Positions 54,971 through 63,659 are shown, counted from the stretch's first letter. The stretch is 64,000 nucleotides of DNA from Agrobacterium genomosp. 13 str. CFBP 6927 (GCA_900012615.1 LT009757.1:611205-675204); one strand, 5' to 3'. A program made the numbers and translations. The notes: generated from the letters alone by a model not told the origin.

Positions 54971-55885
54971 TCATTCAGCCGCGATCTGCATCCGATCGGC
55001 GTGGAGCGACATGAGGTGCCGAGCCGTTTCAAGGCTCGCCGGCTGTTCTGCCCGGTAGCGGCGGCTGATTTCCATCATCAGGACGGTATCGGGCAGGAAG
55101 GTCAGCTCCGAGAAGATGCTTTCCCATTCGATATCGCCCCAGCCGAGCGGCATATGCAGATCGCCAATGCCAAGCGCGGTATTTTCCTGGTCGAAATATG
55201 GCTGGTAAAAACCCTGCGGCCGACCGAAGGAATCGTGGACATGCAGATGACCGGCGACCGGCGCCATGGCGCGAAGCTGCTCGCGGAAATCGAGACCGCG
55301 ATAGGTGGATTCGATATAGGCATGGCTGAAGTCGATCAGCGCCACGACGTTGTCGTGACCAACAGCCTTCACGGTCGCCGCCACTTCGGCGGGCGTCTGG
55401 CGATACTGGCCCGGCTCGGTGGAGAAGATATTCTCAAGCGCGATACGCACGCCATAGGGCTTGCAGAATTCCGCAAGCTCAAAAAGCGCTTCCCGCTCAC
55501 GGGCATCGGCATCGGCTCGCTCGGCGATCTGGTCCGCACGCAGCGCACCACCATGCTGAACGAGGATGCCGGCACCGATACGGTCGCATAGGACGGCCAG
55601 CGCCTTGGCGGCATCAATCTGGTAACGGCAGGTCACCGGATCCATGAAATTGGAGGACACCAGCCCGTGCACGGTGTAGCGGAAATCGAACTGTTTCGCG
55701 AGCGACACGAACCGGTCGGCACGCTCCTCGATGATGCGGCCGCCTGCGATCAGATCGAGGCTGGTCACAGCCAGTTCGACAGTGTCGCAGCCAATATCGG
55801 CCAATGCGCGCAGATCGTTTTCAAGGGTGGCCAGTTCGCCGTCGTCCGAGCCGGCGTTAAAACCGGTACCAATAAGATTGCTCAT
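54971..55885 (-). CDS. TIM-barrel sugar phosphate isomerase/epimerase family protein
   Basis: A 304-residue protein of the AP-endonuclease-2/xylose isomerase-like TIM-barrel family (IolE, IolI, Hyi and others). Metal-ligand candidates lie in order: TVHGLVSS, LVQHGGALR, IALENIFS (Glu), ALIDFSHAY (Asp/His), LHVHDSFG (His) and MMEISRRY (Glu). It likely isomerises or epimerises a sugar or polyol released by the neighbouring phosphodiesterase. Last gene of the operon; the ATG at 55885 follows GGAG, while an upstream extension is not family-like. Confidence 0.85.
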   Translation of the reverse strand: MSNLIGTGFNAGSDDGELATLENDLRALADIGCDTVELAVTSLDLIAGGRIIEERADRFVSLAKQFDFRYTVHGLVSSNFMDPVTCRYQIDAAKALAVLCDRIGAGILVQHGGALRADQIAERADADAREREALFELAEFCKPYGVRIALENIFSTEPGQYRQTPAEVAATVKAVGHDNVVALIDFSHAYIESTYRGLDFREQLRAMAPVAGHLHVHDSFGRPQGFYQPYFDQENTALGIGDLHMPLGWGDIEWESIFSELTFLPDTVLMMEISRRYRAEQPASLETARHLMSLHADRMQIAAE

Positions 55886-55913
55886 GTCGTCATCTCCAGG
55901 GGGGTAAAGAAGT

Positions 55914-56639
55914 TTATGCGAGTTCAGGCAGCCGCGCGGCACGCCGTAGCGTGTCGAACAGGTCCGGGCGGTCGATGTTGACATAGTCTACCCCGGCCAA
56001 TGCGATCTCATTATGAAGGTCGACATCATCGCCACCATAATAAACCATGACCTCGAGACCCGCATTGCGGCATGCCTCGACAAGTCCGGGCTTGCGCATC
56101 TGTTCCGGCGTGATCTCGATGATCGAGGCATGGTGCACCGCGGCCGCGAGCGAAGGCGACCTGGCAATTTCGAGCGTCATCATCTTGCGGAAATCCGGTG
56201 CGGCGGCGGCCAGGCCCCGGCGCATTTCCTCGGAAAAGGAGAAAAAGAAGGTATCGCGCACCATGCCGAGGCCGCGCACCAGCGCTACGACCTTGACGGG
56301 ATCGCAATATTTTAGCTCGACATAGACCCCGCAGCGGCCGCGCAAATGGCGCAGATAGGCATCGAGCCGGGGCACAATCGCCCCCTTGAAGCTTTCGCCG
56401 AACCAGCCGCCGGCATCCAGCGCATCGATCTCGCTCGAAAGAGCATGGCCGATGGGCCCCGTGCCGTCGGTGGTGCGGTCCAGCGTTTCATCGTGGAAGA
56501 CATAAAGAACGCCGTCAGCGCTCTCACGCACGTCAAGCTCGATATAATCTGCCCCATGTCGCAAGGCGAGGTCGGCAGCGGCAAAGGTGTTTTCGGGTGC
56601 GAACCGGTTGGCACCACGATGGGAGACGATTTTGGGCAT
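55914..56639 (-). CDS. Glycerophosphodiester phosphodiesterase (UgpQ-like)
   Basis: A 241-residue cytosolic GDPD. Catalytic His pairs and metal ligands are visible: VSHRGANRFAPENTFAAADL (HR and PEN), YIELDVRESADGVLYVFHDE (E-x-D and HD) and TLDRTTDGTGP. YVELKYCD supplies a further Glu. It hydrolyses glycerophosphodiesters to glycerol-3-phosphate plus an alcohol. It lies 11 bases after the ATPase gene, so the imported substrate is probably such a diester. Confidence 0.93.
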   Translation of the reverse strand: MPKIVSHRGANRFAPENTFAAADLALRHGADYIELDVRESADGVLYVFHDETLDRTTDGTGPIGHALSSEIDALDAGGWFGESFKGAIVPRLDAYLRHLRGRCGVYVELKYCDPVKVVALVRGLGMVRDTFFFSFSEEMRRGLAAAAPDFRKMMTLEIARSPSLAAAVHHASIIEITPEQMRKPGLVEACRNAGLEVMVYYGGDDVDLHNEIALAGVDYVNIDRPDLFDTLRRAARLPELA

Positions 56640-56650
56640 GGGAAGTCCTG

Positions 56651-57763
56651 TCAGTTTACGGGCTCCGGCTCACGTGCCGGAATGGTCGAATGGTGGGGAA
56701 GATCGGCGTGAAGCCCGGCGATGCGGTTGCCGGATGCGTCGAAAACAAGCGTCAGGCCGGGTTTGCAGCCGATACCAACCCGCTCGCCGGGCGCATGACG
56801 TATGACTTCACCATATTCCAGCGCATGGATCATGCCGGCAGGCGTGTCGATCGTGTAGAACACCTCGCGCCCCATGGGCTCGACGGTGGCAACCTTCCCC
56901 GCAAGCCGCGCTTCCGTAGGTTCAATGAGGGCGATATCTTCCGGGCGCAGGCCAAAGGTCACCTCGCCGTCGCAAGGACCATCGAGATCGAGCAAGGCAT
57001 CGCCAATCTGCAACTGCCCGCCCTGCGACCATCCCTTCAAGAGGTTCATCGGCGGCGTGCCGATGAAGCCGGCCACGAACAGATTGTCGGGTCGGCGATA
57101 AAGATCATCAGGCGTGCCGATCTGGGCGACCGCGCCATTGTTCATGCAGATGATCCTGTCGGCCATGGTGATCGCCTCGATCTGGTCATGGGTGACGATC
57201 AGCGTGGTGATCTTCAGCCGTTTCTGCAGGCTTTTCAGCTCGGCGCGCATGGTGATGCGCAGCGTCGCATCGAGATTGGAGAGCGGCTCGTCCAGGAGGA
57301 GGATGTTGGGCTCCTTGACCAGCGCCCGGGCAAGCGCCACACGCTGCTGCTGGCCACCGGAAAGCTGCGAGGGCCGCCGGTCAAGCAACGCGCTGATCTG
57401 CACGAGGCTTGCCGCCTCCTCCACCCGCCGCGCCGCTTCCTCGCGCGCAACATTCTTGAAACGCAGCGGAAAGGCGATGTTCTGCCGCACCGTCAGGTTG
57501 GGATAAAGCGCATAGGACTGGAAGACGATGCCGACATTGCGGTCGCGCGCATCGATACGATTGACGTTGTGGCCGTCGAAGGCGATTTCTCCACCGGTCG
57601 GCGCGTAAAGCCCGGCAAGCAGGAACAGCGTGGTCGATTTTCCGCATCCCGACGGGCCGAGAACGGCGACGAATTCGCCGTCTTCGATAGCAAGCGTCAT
57701 GGGTTGCAGAACCCGGGTGTCGCCCCAGCTTTTGGTGACGTTGGTAAGGGTGATCCTGGCCAT
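56651..57763 (-). CDS. ABC importer ATPase, UgpC/MalK type
   Basis: A 370-residue ATPase of a carbohydrate importer. Walker A GPSGCGKST, signature [15 protein letters not shown], Walker B ILLLDEPLSNLD, H-loop VTHDQIEA. Residues ~240-370 form the MalK-type OB-fold regulatory domain (FGLRPEDIALIEPTEA). The start MARITLTNVTKSWG is at 57763; an open frame running upstream to 58459 overlaps the permease gene in another frame and is not real. Five-base gap from the permease stop. Confidence 0.94.
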   Translation of the reverse strand: MARITLTNVTKSWGDTRVLQPMTLAIEDGEFVAVLGPSGCGKSTTLFLLAGLYAPTGGEIAFDGHNVNRIDARDRNVGIVFQSYALYPNLTVRQNIAFPLRFKNVAREEAARRVEEAASLVQISALLDRRPSQLSGGQQQRVALARALVKEPNILLLDEPLSNLDATLRITMRAELKSLQKRLKITTLIVTHDQIEAITMADRIICMNNGAVAQIGTPDDLYRRPDNLFVAGFIGTPPMNLLKGWSQGGQLQIGDALLDLDGPCDGEVTFGLRPEDIALIEPTEARLAGKVATVEPMGREVFYTIDTPAGMIHALEYGEVIRHAPGERVGIGCKPGLTLVFDASGNRIAGLHADLPHHSTIPAREPEPVN

Positions 57764-57768
57764 GGCGA

Positions 57769-58854
57769 TTATCCTTTGATCCCGCCGAAACTCATCTGGG
57801 TGATGTATTTCTGCGTGAAGATGTAAATGATCAGCACAGGCAGCAGATAGATGATGCCGACGGCGGCAATCATGCCGTAATTCACGCCGACGCTGTCCTG
57901 TGCCACGAAGAAGAGATAGAGGCTCATCGTCATCTGGCTTTTTTCGATGAGCAGCGTCTGGACGAAGACATATTCCTCCCAGCCGCGCAGAAAGGTGAAG
58001 GTGGCGACCGCGATCAGCCCGCTTCTCACCTGCGGCAGAACCACCATGCGAAAGGCCTGGAAGCGGGTCGCGCCATCGGTGACGGCGCTCATTTCGATGT
58101 CCCAAGGAACATTGTCGAAAAAGCCCTTGAGCACGAAGATCGCAAACGGCAGCTCCAGTGCGCTCATGACAAGCACCACGCCGAAGAGATTGTTGAGAAG
58201 GCCCATGTAGTGCAGCTGCACGAAGATCGCGACGGTGAGCGCAAGCGCCGGAAAGGCGTGCAGCAGCAGAAGGCCTCGCAGCAGGTTTTCGCGTCCGGCA
58301 AAGGCAAAGCGTGACAGCGCATAGGCGGCAGGCGTGGCGACCAGCGCTACGATCAGGGTCTGGGAGCCGGCAAACAGCAGCGAGCTGCGCATGGCTGTCC
58401 AGATGGACGGCATCAGCGCCATGCGCGTGGTGCCGGTTTTCTCGATATCGCGGCTCCACAGAAAACTGTAGTTCTCAATGGTCAGATGCGGCAGCACCAG
58501 CACGAAAACGAGTGCTGCAACAACGGCGCCAAGCGCCAGCCACAACAGCACGGGATTGCGCAGGCGCGCGGAGAAAATTGCGACCGCTATCGCCCCGCAA
58601 TAAGCGAAAGCGGCGATTGCGCCGCTGCGCCACAGGACAAGCCGGCTGAGATTATCATCGGAACTCGTCAGCGATTTCACCAGCAGCCACAGATAGGGCA
58701 GGAGAACGGGAACAGAGACGACCGTCAGGAACACGAGGATGACCGGAAGAAAGCCGGCGCGATGCGCGAGACTGCGCTTTTCAAGGCGCGTCCAGTCCGG
58801 CTTCAGGTCAGGCGCGCTCCTGTGGGCAGGCGCATGGGAGTGGGCGAGCGTCAT
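57769..58854 (-). CDS. Carbohydrate ABC importer permease (UgpE-like) with extra N-terminal helices
   Basis: A 361-residue permease, longer than the usual ~280. After the first helix (AGFLPVILVFLTVVSVPVLL) an additional hydrophobic block (about residues 62-112: GAIAAFAYCGAIAVAIFSA, VLLWLALGAVVAALVFVLVL) supplies two or so extra helices before the normal ABC permease core. The EAA loop is MSAVTDGATRFQAFRMVVLP (about 255-275), slightly degenerate. It ends ITQMSFGGIKG, typical of this family. ATG 58854 overlaps the preceding gene stop by one base (TGATG). Confidence 0.9.
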   Translation of the reverse strand: MTLAHSHAPAHRSAPDLKPDWTRLEKRSLAHRAGFLPVILVFLTVVSVPVLLPYLWLLVKSLTSSDDNLSRLVLWRSGAIAAFAYCGAIAVAIFSARLRNPVLLWLALGAVVAALVFVLVLPHLTIENYSFLWSRDIEKTGTTRMALMPSIWTAMRSSLLFAGSQTLIVALVATPAAYALSRFAFAGRENLLRGLLLLHAFPALALTVAIFVQLHYMGLLNNLFGVVLVMSALELPFAIFVLKGFFDNVPWDIEMSAVTDGATRFQAFRMVVLPQVRSGLIAVATFTFLRGWEEYVFVQTLLIEKSQMTMSLYLFFVAQDSVGVNYGMIAAVGIIYLLPVLIIYIFTQKYITQMSFGGIKG

Positions 58855-59764
58855 CACAGCACCTCGATTTTGGCGGGAGCAAAGGTCGAGCGCATGTTGC
58901 TGAGACGCCATTGGATGAGTGTCACGGCAACGCCGATGGCCATGAGGCCGAGTGCCAGCGCCGCGCCATAGGCGTAAGCGCCGTTTTCGAAGGCGCGCCG
59001 GTAGATATAAAGCGCATAGGTCGTGCTGTCATAGACCGGGCCACCGCCGGTGATCAGCAGGATATATTCATAGGTCGTCATCAGCGACAGCGCCTGATAG
59101 AGCGTGATGAAGCGGATGGGAGCAGAGAGCGCCGGTGCGACGACATGGCGAAGCACGCCCCATTCGCTGGCGCCATCGACACGCGCCGCATTGGCCAGAT
59201 GCGAGGGTATGGAGCGGATGGACGATGTGAGGATGACCATGGCGAAGGACGCGCCGACGACGCCGTTCGCCACGACCACCAGAAGCAGCGGAAAGTCATT
59301 GCGCAGGTTGAGAGCGGGTGCACCGAGTGCGCCGAGAAACTGGTTGAGCAGGCCGGAAGAGGTCGGATCGGCGATCCATATCCATAACACGCCATAAAGC
59401 ACGGCCGGGCTCATGCGCGGCAGCAGCCACAGGCCGCGAAAGAAATTGCCGAGCCGGTCCGGTATCGCCGTCGTCGTGACGGCCAGCAGCGCACCCAGGC
59501 CGATATTGAAGAGGAACAGCGTCGCGCCGACATAGACAAGCGTCGTCATCAGCACGATCGGCAGGCGCATATCACGCTGGACCATGCGCTGGAAATTCTC
59601 GACCGTAAATTTGCCGACCTTCAGATTTGCGCCCATATCGGTAAAGGCGATCACCAGATTGACGACGATCGGCGCGAGAAAAACAGGCCGAGCAGGACAA
59701 GTGCGGGCGCCAGATAAAAGATCGGCCGGGCCGGACGGCGCGCTCTGAGCTGGAATTGGGACAT
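58854..59764 (-). pseudogene. Carbohydrate ABC importer permease (UgpA-like), interrupted by a one-base frameshift
   Basis: The gene starts at ATG 59764 (MSQFQLRARRPARP, then IFYLAPALVLLGLFF) but meets a stop after about 37 codons. The rest of the permease (LAPIVVNLVIAFTDM onward, including EAA-like NAARVDGASEWGVLRHVV) is in another frame. The break is at an A5 run (59679-59683, T5 on the coding strand); a sixth base restores GLFFLAPIVVN and a 303-residue protein of normal length with six helices. A downstream frame starting at 59804 lacks the right N-terminus. Either a sequencing error, a real mutation or slippage. Without it the transporter would lack one pore subunit. Confidence 0.85.
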
Positions 59765-59792
59765 TGCGATATACCGGTGGGAACGCGGAAAA

Positions 59793-59815
59793 GCCGCCCG
59801 GCAAGGCCGGGCGGC
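59793..59815 (-). terminator. Intercistronic hairpin between binding-protein and permease genes
   Basis: GCCGCCCGGC (59793-59802) pairs perfectly with GCCGGGCGGC (59806-59815) around a 3-nt loop, followed on the minus strand by TTTT. It lies between the solute-binding protein stop and the permease start, as at 4092-4117 in the sulfate operon, and probably lowers downstream transcription. Confidence 0.8.
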
Positions 59816-59831
59816 GTGGTTTCTGGCAAAC

Positions 59832-61205
59832 TCAGTTGCTTGCGGCTTCGCGGATTTCGATCTCTGCGCCGAATTGCAGTTCGAGCTCGTCGGCGATGAA
59901 ATCGACCGCCTGCGCAGCCGTCATCTTGCCGGTCTCAACCGCCTGCAGACCGCTGAACAGCACCTTGTTGTAGCTGCCGAACTTGGTGTGGTTGGGCACG
60001 AACTGCGCATCCTTCATCATCGGCGATGCAGCGGAAAGAACCCAGTTGTCGCGATATTTCGGCATCGCCGTCTGGGCGTTGCTGATCGCCGTGTGATAGG
60101 AGGTCACGGCATGCTCGTTGTTGAAATAGGGCAATGTCGCGAGTGCCACGAGATCGGCGGCGACGTCGGCATTCTTGCTCTTTGGATTGAGGGTGTAGAG
60201 CAGCGGGTGCGACAGGTTGGAAGGTTTGCCACCCTTCTCGGCAGCCGGTGCGGAAATCCAGCCTATCTTGTTGAAATATCCCTCGCCATCGGTCGGCCAG
60301 GTCGCGCCATTCTTTTCACCCACCTGCCAGGCAACCGCCCAGACGCCCTGGTGGAAAATGAAGGCCTTCTCCTGCTTGAATGCGGTCTGGATCGCTTCCC
60401 AGCTCATGGCCGTGTTGTCGACCGGGGTCACGCCCTGCTTGGCGTTACGCTCGTACCAGCCGAGAGCCTTCGCCATCTCGGCCTTGGGGAACACCAGCTT
60501 GCCGGTCTTTTCGTCCATGAACTTCACGCCATAGGACTGAAACACCATCAGATAATCGATGCCGACATTCGGACGGTGCAGCATGCCATATTGCGCGACC
60601 TTGCCATCAACCACTTCCTTCGACAGCGCCGTCAGATCATCGAGCGTGAATTCGCCGGCATCAACCTGGGCCGGCAGGCCTTCGATGAAGGCTTCATCCT
60701 TGCCGATCTTGCGCAGCATGTCCTTGTTGTAGAAGAACATGCGGATTTCCGCGTCCTGCGGAATGCCGTAAATCTTGCCGTCCGTCGCCTTGGCCGAATT
60801 CCACAGAACCGGCAGAATGTCGCCATAGACCCACGGAGTGGCAGCGATCTTGTCTTCCATCGCCATCGCATAGCCGTCCTGCGCGAACTGGCCGATCCAC
60901 TCATGCGGCAGAACGTAAATATCCGGCCCCTGCCCCACCGAAAACGCCTTCAACGTATCCAGCGCGAAAGCGTCCCAGCCCTGTACGCTGCTGTTGTTGA
61001 TGTCGATAACGATGCGCTTGTCGACACCTGCTGCCTTGAACTGCGCGTTCATGATACCGGCCGCCGCCTCGATATTGGTGACGCGGCCGGGCGCATTCTT
61101 GTCGGCAAGTGTCCAGAGCTTGATGTTGATGTCTTCGGCAAAGGCAACAGCCGGCAAAAGCGCGCTGAGAGCGACCGTCGCCGCCAAGGAGAGAGACTTG
61201 AACAT
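59832..61205 (-). CDS. ABC importer solute-binding protein, family 1 (carbohydrate)
   Basis: A 457-residue periplasmic receptor. The signal peptide is MFKSLSLAATVALSALLPAV followed by AFA. The mature part begins EDINIKLWTLADKN. Family 1 features include LNPKSKNADVAADLVAL and GIPQDAEIRMFFYNKDML. Size and overall plan resemble UgpB/MalE-type binding proteins for glycerophosphodiesters or oligosaccharides. ATG 61205 is preferred to 61214 because the latter leaves no space for a ribosome-binding site. First gene of the six-gene operon, divergent from the ROK regulator. Confidence 0.92.
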   Translation of the reverse strand: MFKSLSLAATVALSALLPAVAFAEDINIKLWTLADKNAPGRVTNIEAAAGIMNAQFKAAGVDKRIVIDINNSSVQGWDAFALDTLKAFSVGQGPDIYVLPHEWIGQFAQDGYAMAMEDKIAATPWVYGDILPVLWNSAKATDGKIYGIPQDAEIRMFFYNKDMLRKIGKDEAFIEGLPAQVDAGEFTLDDLTALSKEVVDGKVAQYGMLHRPNVGIDYLMVFQSYGVKFMDEKTGKLVFPKAEMAKALGWYERNAKQGVTPVDNTAMSWEAIQTAFKQEKAFIFHQGVWAVAWQVGEKNGATWPTDGEGYFNKIGWISAPAAEKGGKPSNLSHPLLYTLNPKSKNADVAADLVALATLPYFNNEHAVTSYHTAISNAQTAMPKYRDNWVLSAASPMMKDAQFVPNHTKFGSYNKVLFSGLQAVETGKMTAAQAVDFIADELELQFGAEIEIREAASN

Positions 61206-61235
61206 AGGATCCATTCCCGTTGAAACTGATTATTT

Positions 61236-61252
61236 AATTAAGTTGCTTAATT
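61236..61252. promoter_or_regulatory. Probable operator of the ROK regulator
   Basis: AATTAAG-TTG-CTTAATT is a perfect 7-bp inverted repeat in the 93-bp space between the transporter operon and the ROK gene. ROK repressors such as NagC, Mlc and XylR bind AT-rich palindromes of this kind. It is 31 bases ahead of the binding-protein start, placed to overlap its promoter or leader. Function is inferred. Confidence 0.65.
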
Positions 61253-61298
61253 TACAGCTTTATGACATTCCCGGAGATAAGGCTGGGAGAGCGAAACC

Positions 61299-62438
61299 TT
61301 GAATGACAGACGAAACGGTGCATTGACCGGCATTGGCGCAACACAGGGCGCGCTTCTGGGATACATCAGGCGCAAAGGTTCGGCCTCACGCGTGGAACTG
61401 GCCGAGTACTGCAGCATAACCCCGGCAGCCGTCAGCATGATGACACGCAATCTGCTTCAGCGCGGCATTATCGAGGAGGGCGCACGCCGGCAGGAAGGTC
61501 GCGGTGCACCGCATATCGACCTCACGCTCAAAAAAACCGTCGGCTATGCCCTTGGCGCGCATGCCAACCGCTATTCGGTGATGTTGACGCTCTTGAACTT
61601 CGGCGGGGAGATCGTCGGCGAATTGCAGCTGCGGGGCTCCTATGGTGCGTTCTCGGATGTTCAGCGGGCGCTTCAGGACGGGTCCGAGGAACTGCTTGCG
61701 AAAAACGCGATCAATAGAAGCGACCTCATCGGCGCAGCGATCGCCATGCCGACCCGCTTTCGCAAGGAAGCCATGTCGCTCGATCTTGCCGAAGAGGTGA
61801 TTTCCTGGGCGGGATCGGACCTTTCCGCCATGCTGCGCGAGGCATTGCGGTGCCCGGTCATCATCGAAAACGACGCGAATGCCGCCGCCATGGGTGAGCT
61901 CACACTTGGCAACACCGCCGGACATGAGAACTTTGCCTATCTCTATCTGTCCGAGGGGATAGGCGGCGGCATCATCATCAAGAACGAGCTTTTTCGCGGT
62001 TATCTCGGCAATGCCGGCGAGATTGGCGCCCTGCGCGGCCGTGGCGCGTCACGTCCTTCGTTTGAAGATTTGGCCGCATGGTGTCTCGAGCATGTGGGTG
62101 AGAAACCTGCCGGGCGCGCACCCGAGGCCTGGACGGATTATCTGTCGCGCAATTCCGCCGTGTTTGATGGGTGGCTCCAGCGGGCGGGACCAGAAGTCGC
62201 CCGCCTAGGCTTCGCCGTCAGCGCCATCCTTGCCCCCACGGCCATCTTTGTCGGCGGCACTTTGCCGCGCATGGTACGCGAGAGACTGGCGCAATGGCTG
62301 GATTACGAACGCTCGGACCCGTTCAGCGGTTCAAAGGTGATACAGCCGCAAATCCTGTTGCCCGAGGTCGTGGCGACAGATCCCGTGGCCTTTGGCGCCG
62401 CAGCGATGATCCTGCACGGTGTCAGCGAGGCGGGCTAA
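61299..62438 (+). CDS. ROK-family transcriptional regulator
   Basis: A 379-residue regulator. The N-terminal winged helix (about residues 15-75: GALLGYIRRKGSASRVELAE, YCSITPAAVSMMTRNLLQRG) precedes a ROK sugar-kinase fold with VIIENDANAAAMGELTLGN and LSEGIGGGIIIKNELFRGYL. The usual ROK zinc motif (CxCGxxGCxE) is absent after GNAGEIGALRG; RGRGASRPSFEDLAAW stands there instead. TTG 61299 with GGGAG upstream is the start; the nearby ATG is out of frame. It is expected to control the divergent importer in response to its sugar. Confidence 0.9.
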   Translation: MNDRRNGALTGIGATQGALLGYIRRKGSASRVELAEYCSITPAAVSMMTRNLLQRGIIEEGARRQEGRGAPHIDLTLKKTVGYALGAHANRYSVMLTLLNFGGEIVGELQLRGSYGAFSDVQRALQDGSEELLAKNAINRSDLIGAAIAMPTRFRKEAMSLDLAEEVISWAGSDLSAMLREALRCPVIIENDANAAAMGELTLGNTAGHENFAYLYLSEGIGGGIIIKNELFRGYLGNAGEIGALRGRGASRPSFEDLAAWCLEHVGEKPAGRAPEAWTDYLSRNSAVFDGWLQRAGPEVARLGFAVSAILAPTAIFVGGTLPRMVRERLAQWLDYERSDPFSGSKVIQPQILLPEVVATDPVAFGAAAMILHGVSEAG

Positions 62439-62466
62439 AAATGGAACACGGTTTGCGGAAGAAGCC

Positions 62467-62811
62467 TCAGCCGAGATTCTGAACCATGAAATAGATCAGC
62501 CAGCAATGCCCGATCACCAGCACCGCCCAGGCCCATTTGGCGGCCCGGATATCGGAATCGACCACGGTATTACTGATCTCGGCTGCGCGTCCGGCCTCTT
62601 CGCCCGCCCGCTCCTGCGGCGGCCGCGACACCGGCCCCGCTCTAAGCTCGGCCTCGCCCACGACATAAAGCCGGTCGTTGTGAACCGGTGGACGTGGCTC
62701 ATCGCCGGCGCTCTCCGCGCGGGAAAGGACGCCGTTGTCGGATGCGCAATTCACCGCGAAAAGCTGCGATGACACCCGCCTGTTACGCATGTTACTTCTA
62801 TTGGGCATCAT
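62467..62811 (-). CDS. Small C-terminally anchored membrane protein, unknown
   Basis: A 114-residue protein. The polar N-terminus (residues 1-88) is rich in Arg, Glu and Ala, with RPPQERAGEEAGRAAEISNT. A single hydrophobic helix at the end (WAWAVLVIGHCWLIYFMV) would anchor it in the membrane. GGAAAATT precedes the ATG at 62811. A further open frame to 62910 lacks a start with a ribosome-binding site. I do not recognise a family; it could also be non-coding, although the helix argues for a gene. Confidence 0.55.
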   Translation of the reverse strand: MMPNRSNMRNRRVSSQLFAVNCASDNGVLSRAESAGDEPRPPVHNDRLYVVGEAELRAGPVSRPPQERAGEEAGRAAEISNTVVDSDIRAAKWAWAVLVIGHCWLIYFMVQNLG

Positions 62812-62971
62812 AATTTTCCACACAATAAAAATAAAAATATTCCCCCGAGATTTCCGATAAAGCCGTGGCTTTACCGGACATGCTTGCGCTTCACGCACGT
62901 CGCTCAGCACCTGTCGAACCGCGTCTTCCGCGCACCTTTCCGCCCTCCCGGAGCCGATTGGCGCCCGGCGG

Positions 62972-63463
62972 TTACCGCGCCGGGCTTCCGGGAAACTCCC
63001 TTTTTCCCGCGTAAGGCTTGGCCTCCCGCTGGATCAGGAAGACGGATTTCTCCACCGGAAGCGGCTCGGCCGTCCGGTAGCGTTGAAACCGCCTCGAATA
63101 TTCGAACCGGATCAACCTGTCGTCGAATTTCCCCGCCAGAACGCGATAGCCGTTGACGACCTCGTTCAGGATTTCCAGTTCTTCCCCCCACAGCCAGCCG
63201 CCATAGGAGGTGCCTTCGTTCGAACGCAGGACGATCTCGAAAAAATGCCCACCTGCCACGACGGGCATGCGGAAGAGAATATCGAGATTGTCCTCGTCCT
63301 GATCGTCGCTCTTCTCCGCCGACAGCCTGGCATGGGCAACTTTCGCGTGAACCAGCGCCGAGACCGGATAGAAAGGACGGCCCTTGAACCACATGAATTC
63401 GCTGACCGCATAACCGACGTCATCGGCACGCTGGTAAGGTTCGATACGCGGCTCGAACGCCAT
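62972..63463 (-). CDS. Conserved-looking hypothetical protein
   Basis: A 163-residue soluble protein with balanced composition: MAFEPRIEPYQRADDVGYAV, EFMWFKGRPFYPVSALVHAK, VVAGGHFFEIVLRSNEGTSY, VFLIQREAKPYAGKREFPG. There is no signal or membrane segment. The alternation suggests a beta-rich fold. GGAAG precedes ATG 63463. I do not recognise a family. Codon use is like that of its neighbours, which supports it being a real gene. An 8-bp hairpin (62963-62985) overlaps its end. Confidence 0.6.
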   Translation of the reverse strand: MAFEPRIEPYQRADDVGYAVSEFMWFKGRPFYPVSALVHAKVAHARLSAEKSDDQDEDNLDILFRMPVVAGGHFFEIVLRSNEGTSYGGWLWGEELEILNEVVNGYRVLAGKFDDRLIRFEYSRRFQRYRTAEPLPVEKSVFLIQREAKPYAGKREFPGSPAR

Positions 63464-63659
63464 GTAGCTTCCGTTAAACGCAATCAATTTCGAAAATTCC
63501 CGATGCCTGCCCGCTGCATGTTCGCTGTTTTCCGCCCGTCATCCACGCTTCTGTCTGCGACAATAGCCAGCCCGCGTCACACCAGCGTCAAATGGAACGC
63601 TATGATGACTTTCAATTTCCCGGGCACGTTGTTAGATGGTGAATCATGAGGGGACGAAT

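Noticed and set aside
59874..61223. Plus-strand frame of 449 codons opposite the solute-binding protein gene
   Set aside because: Antisense shadow; the minus-strand protein has signal peptide and family motifs.
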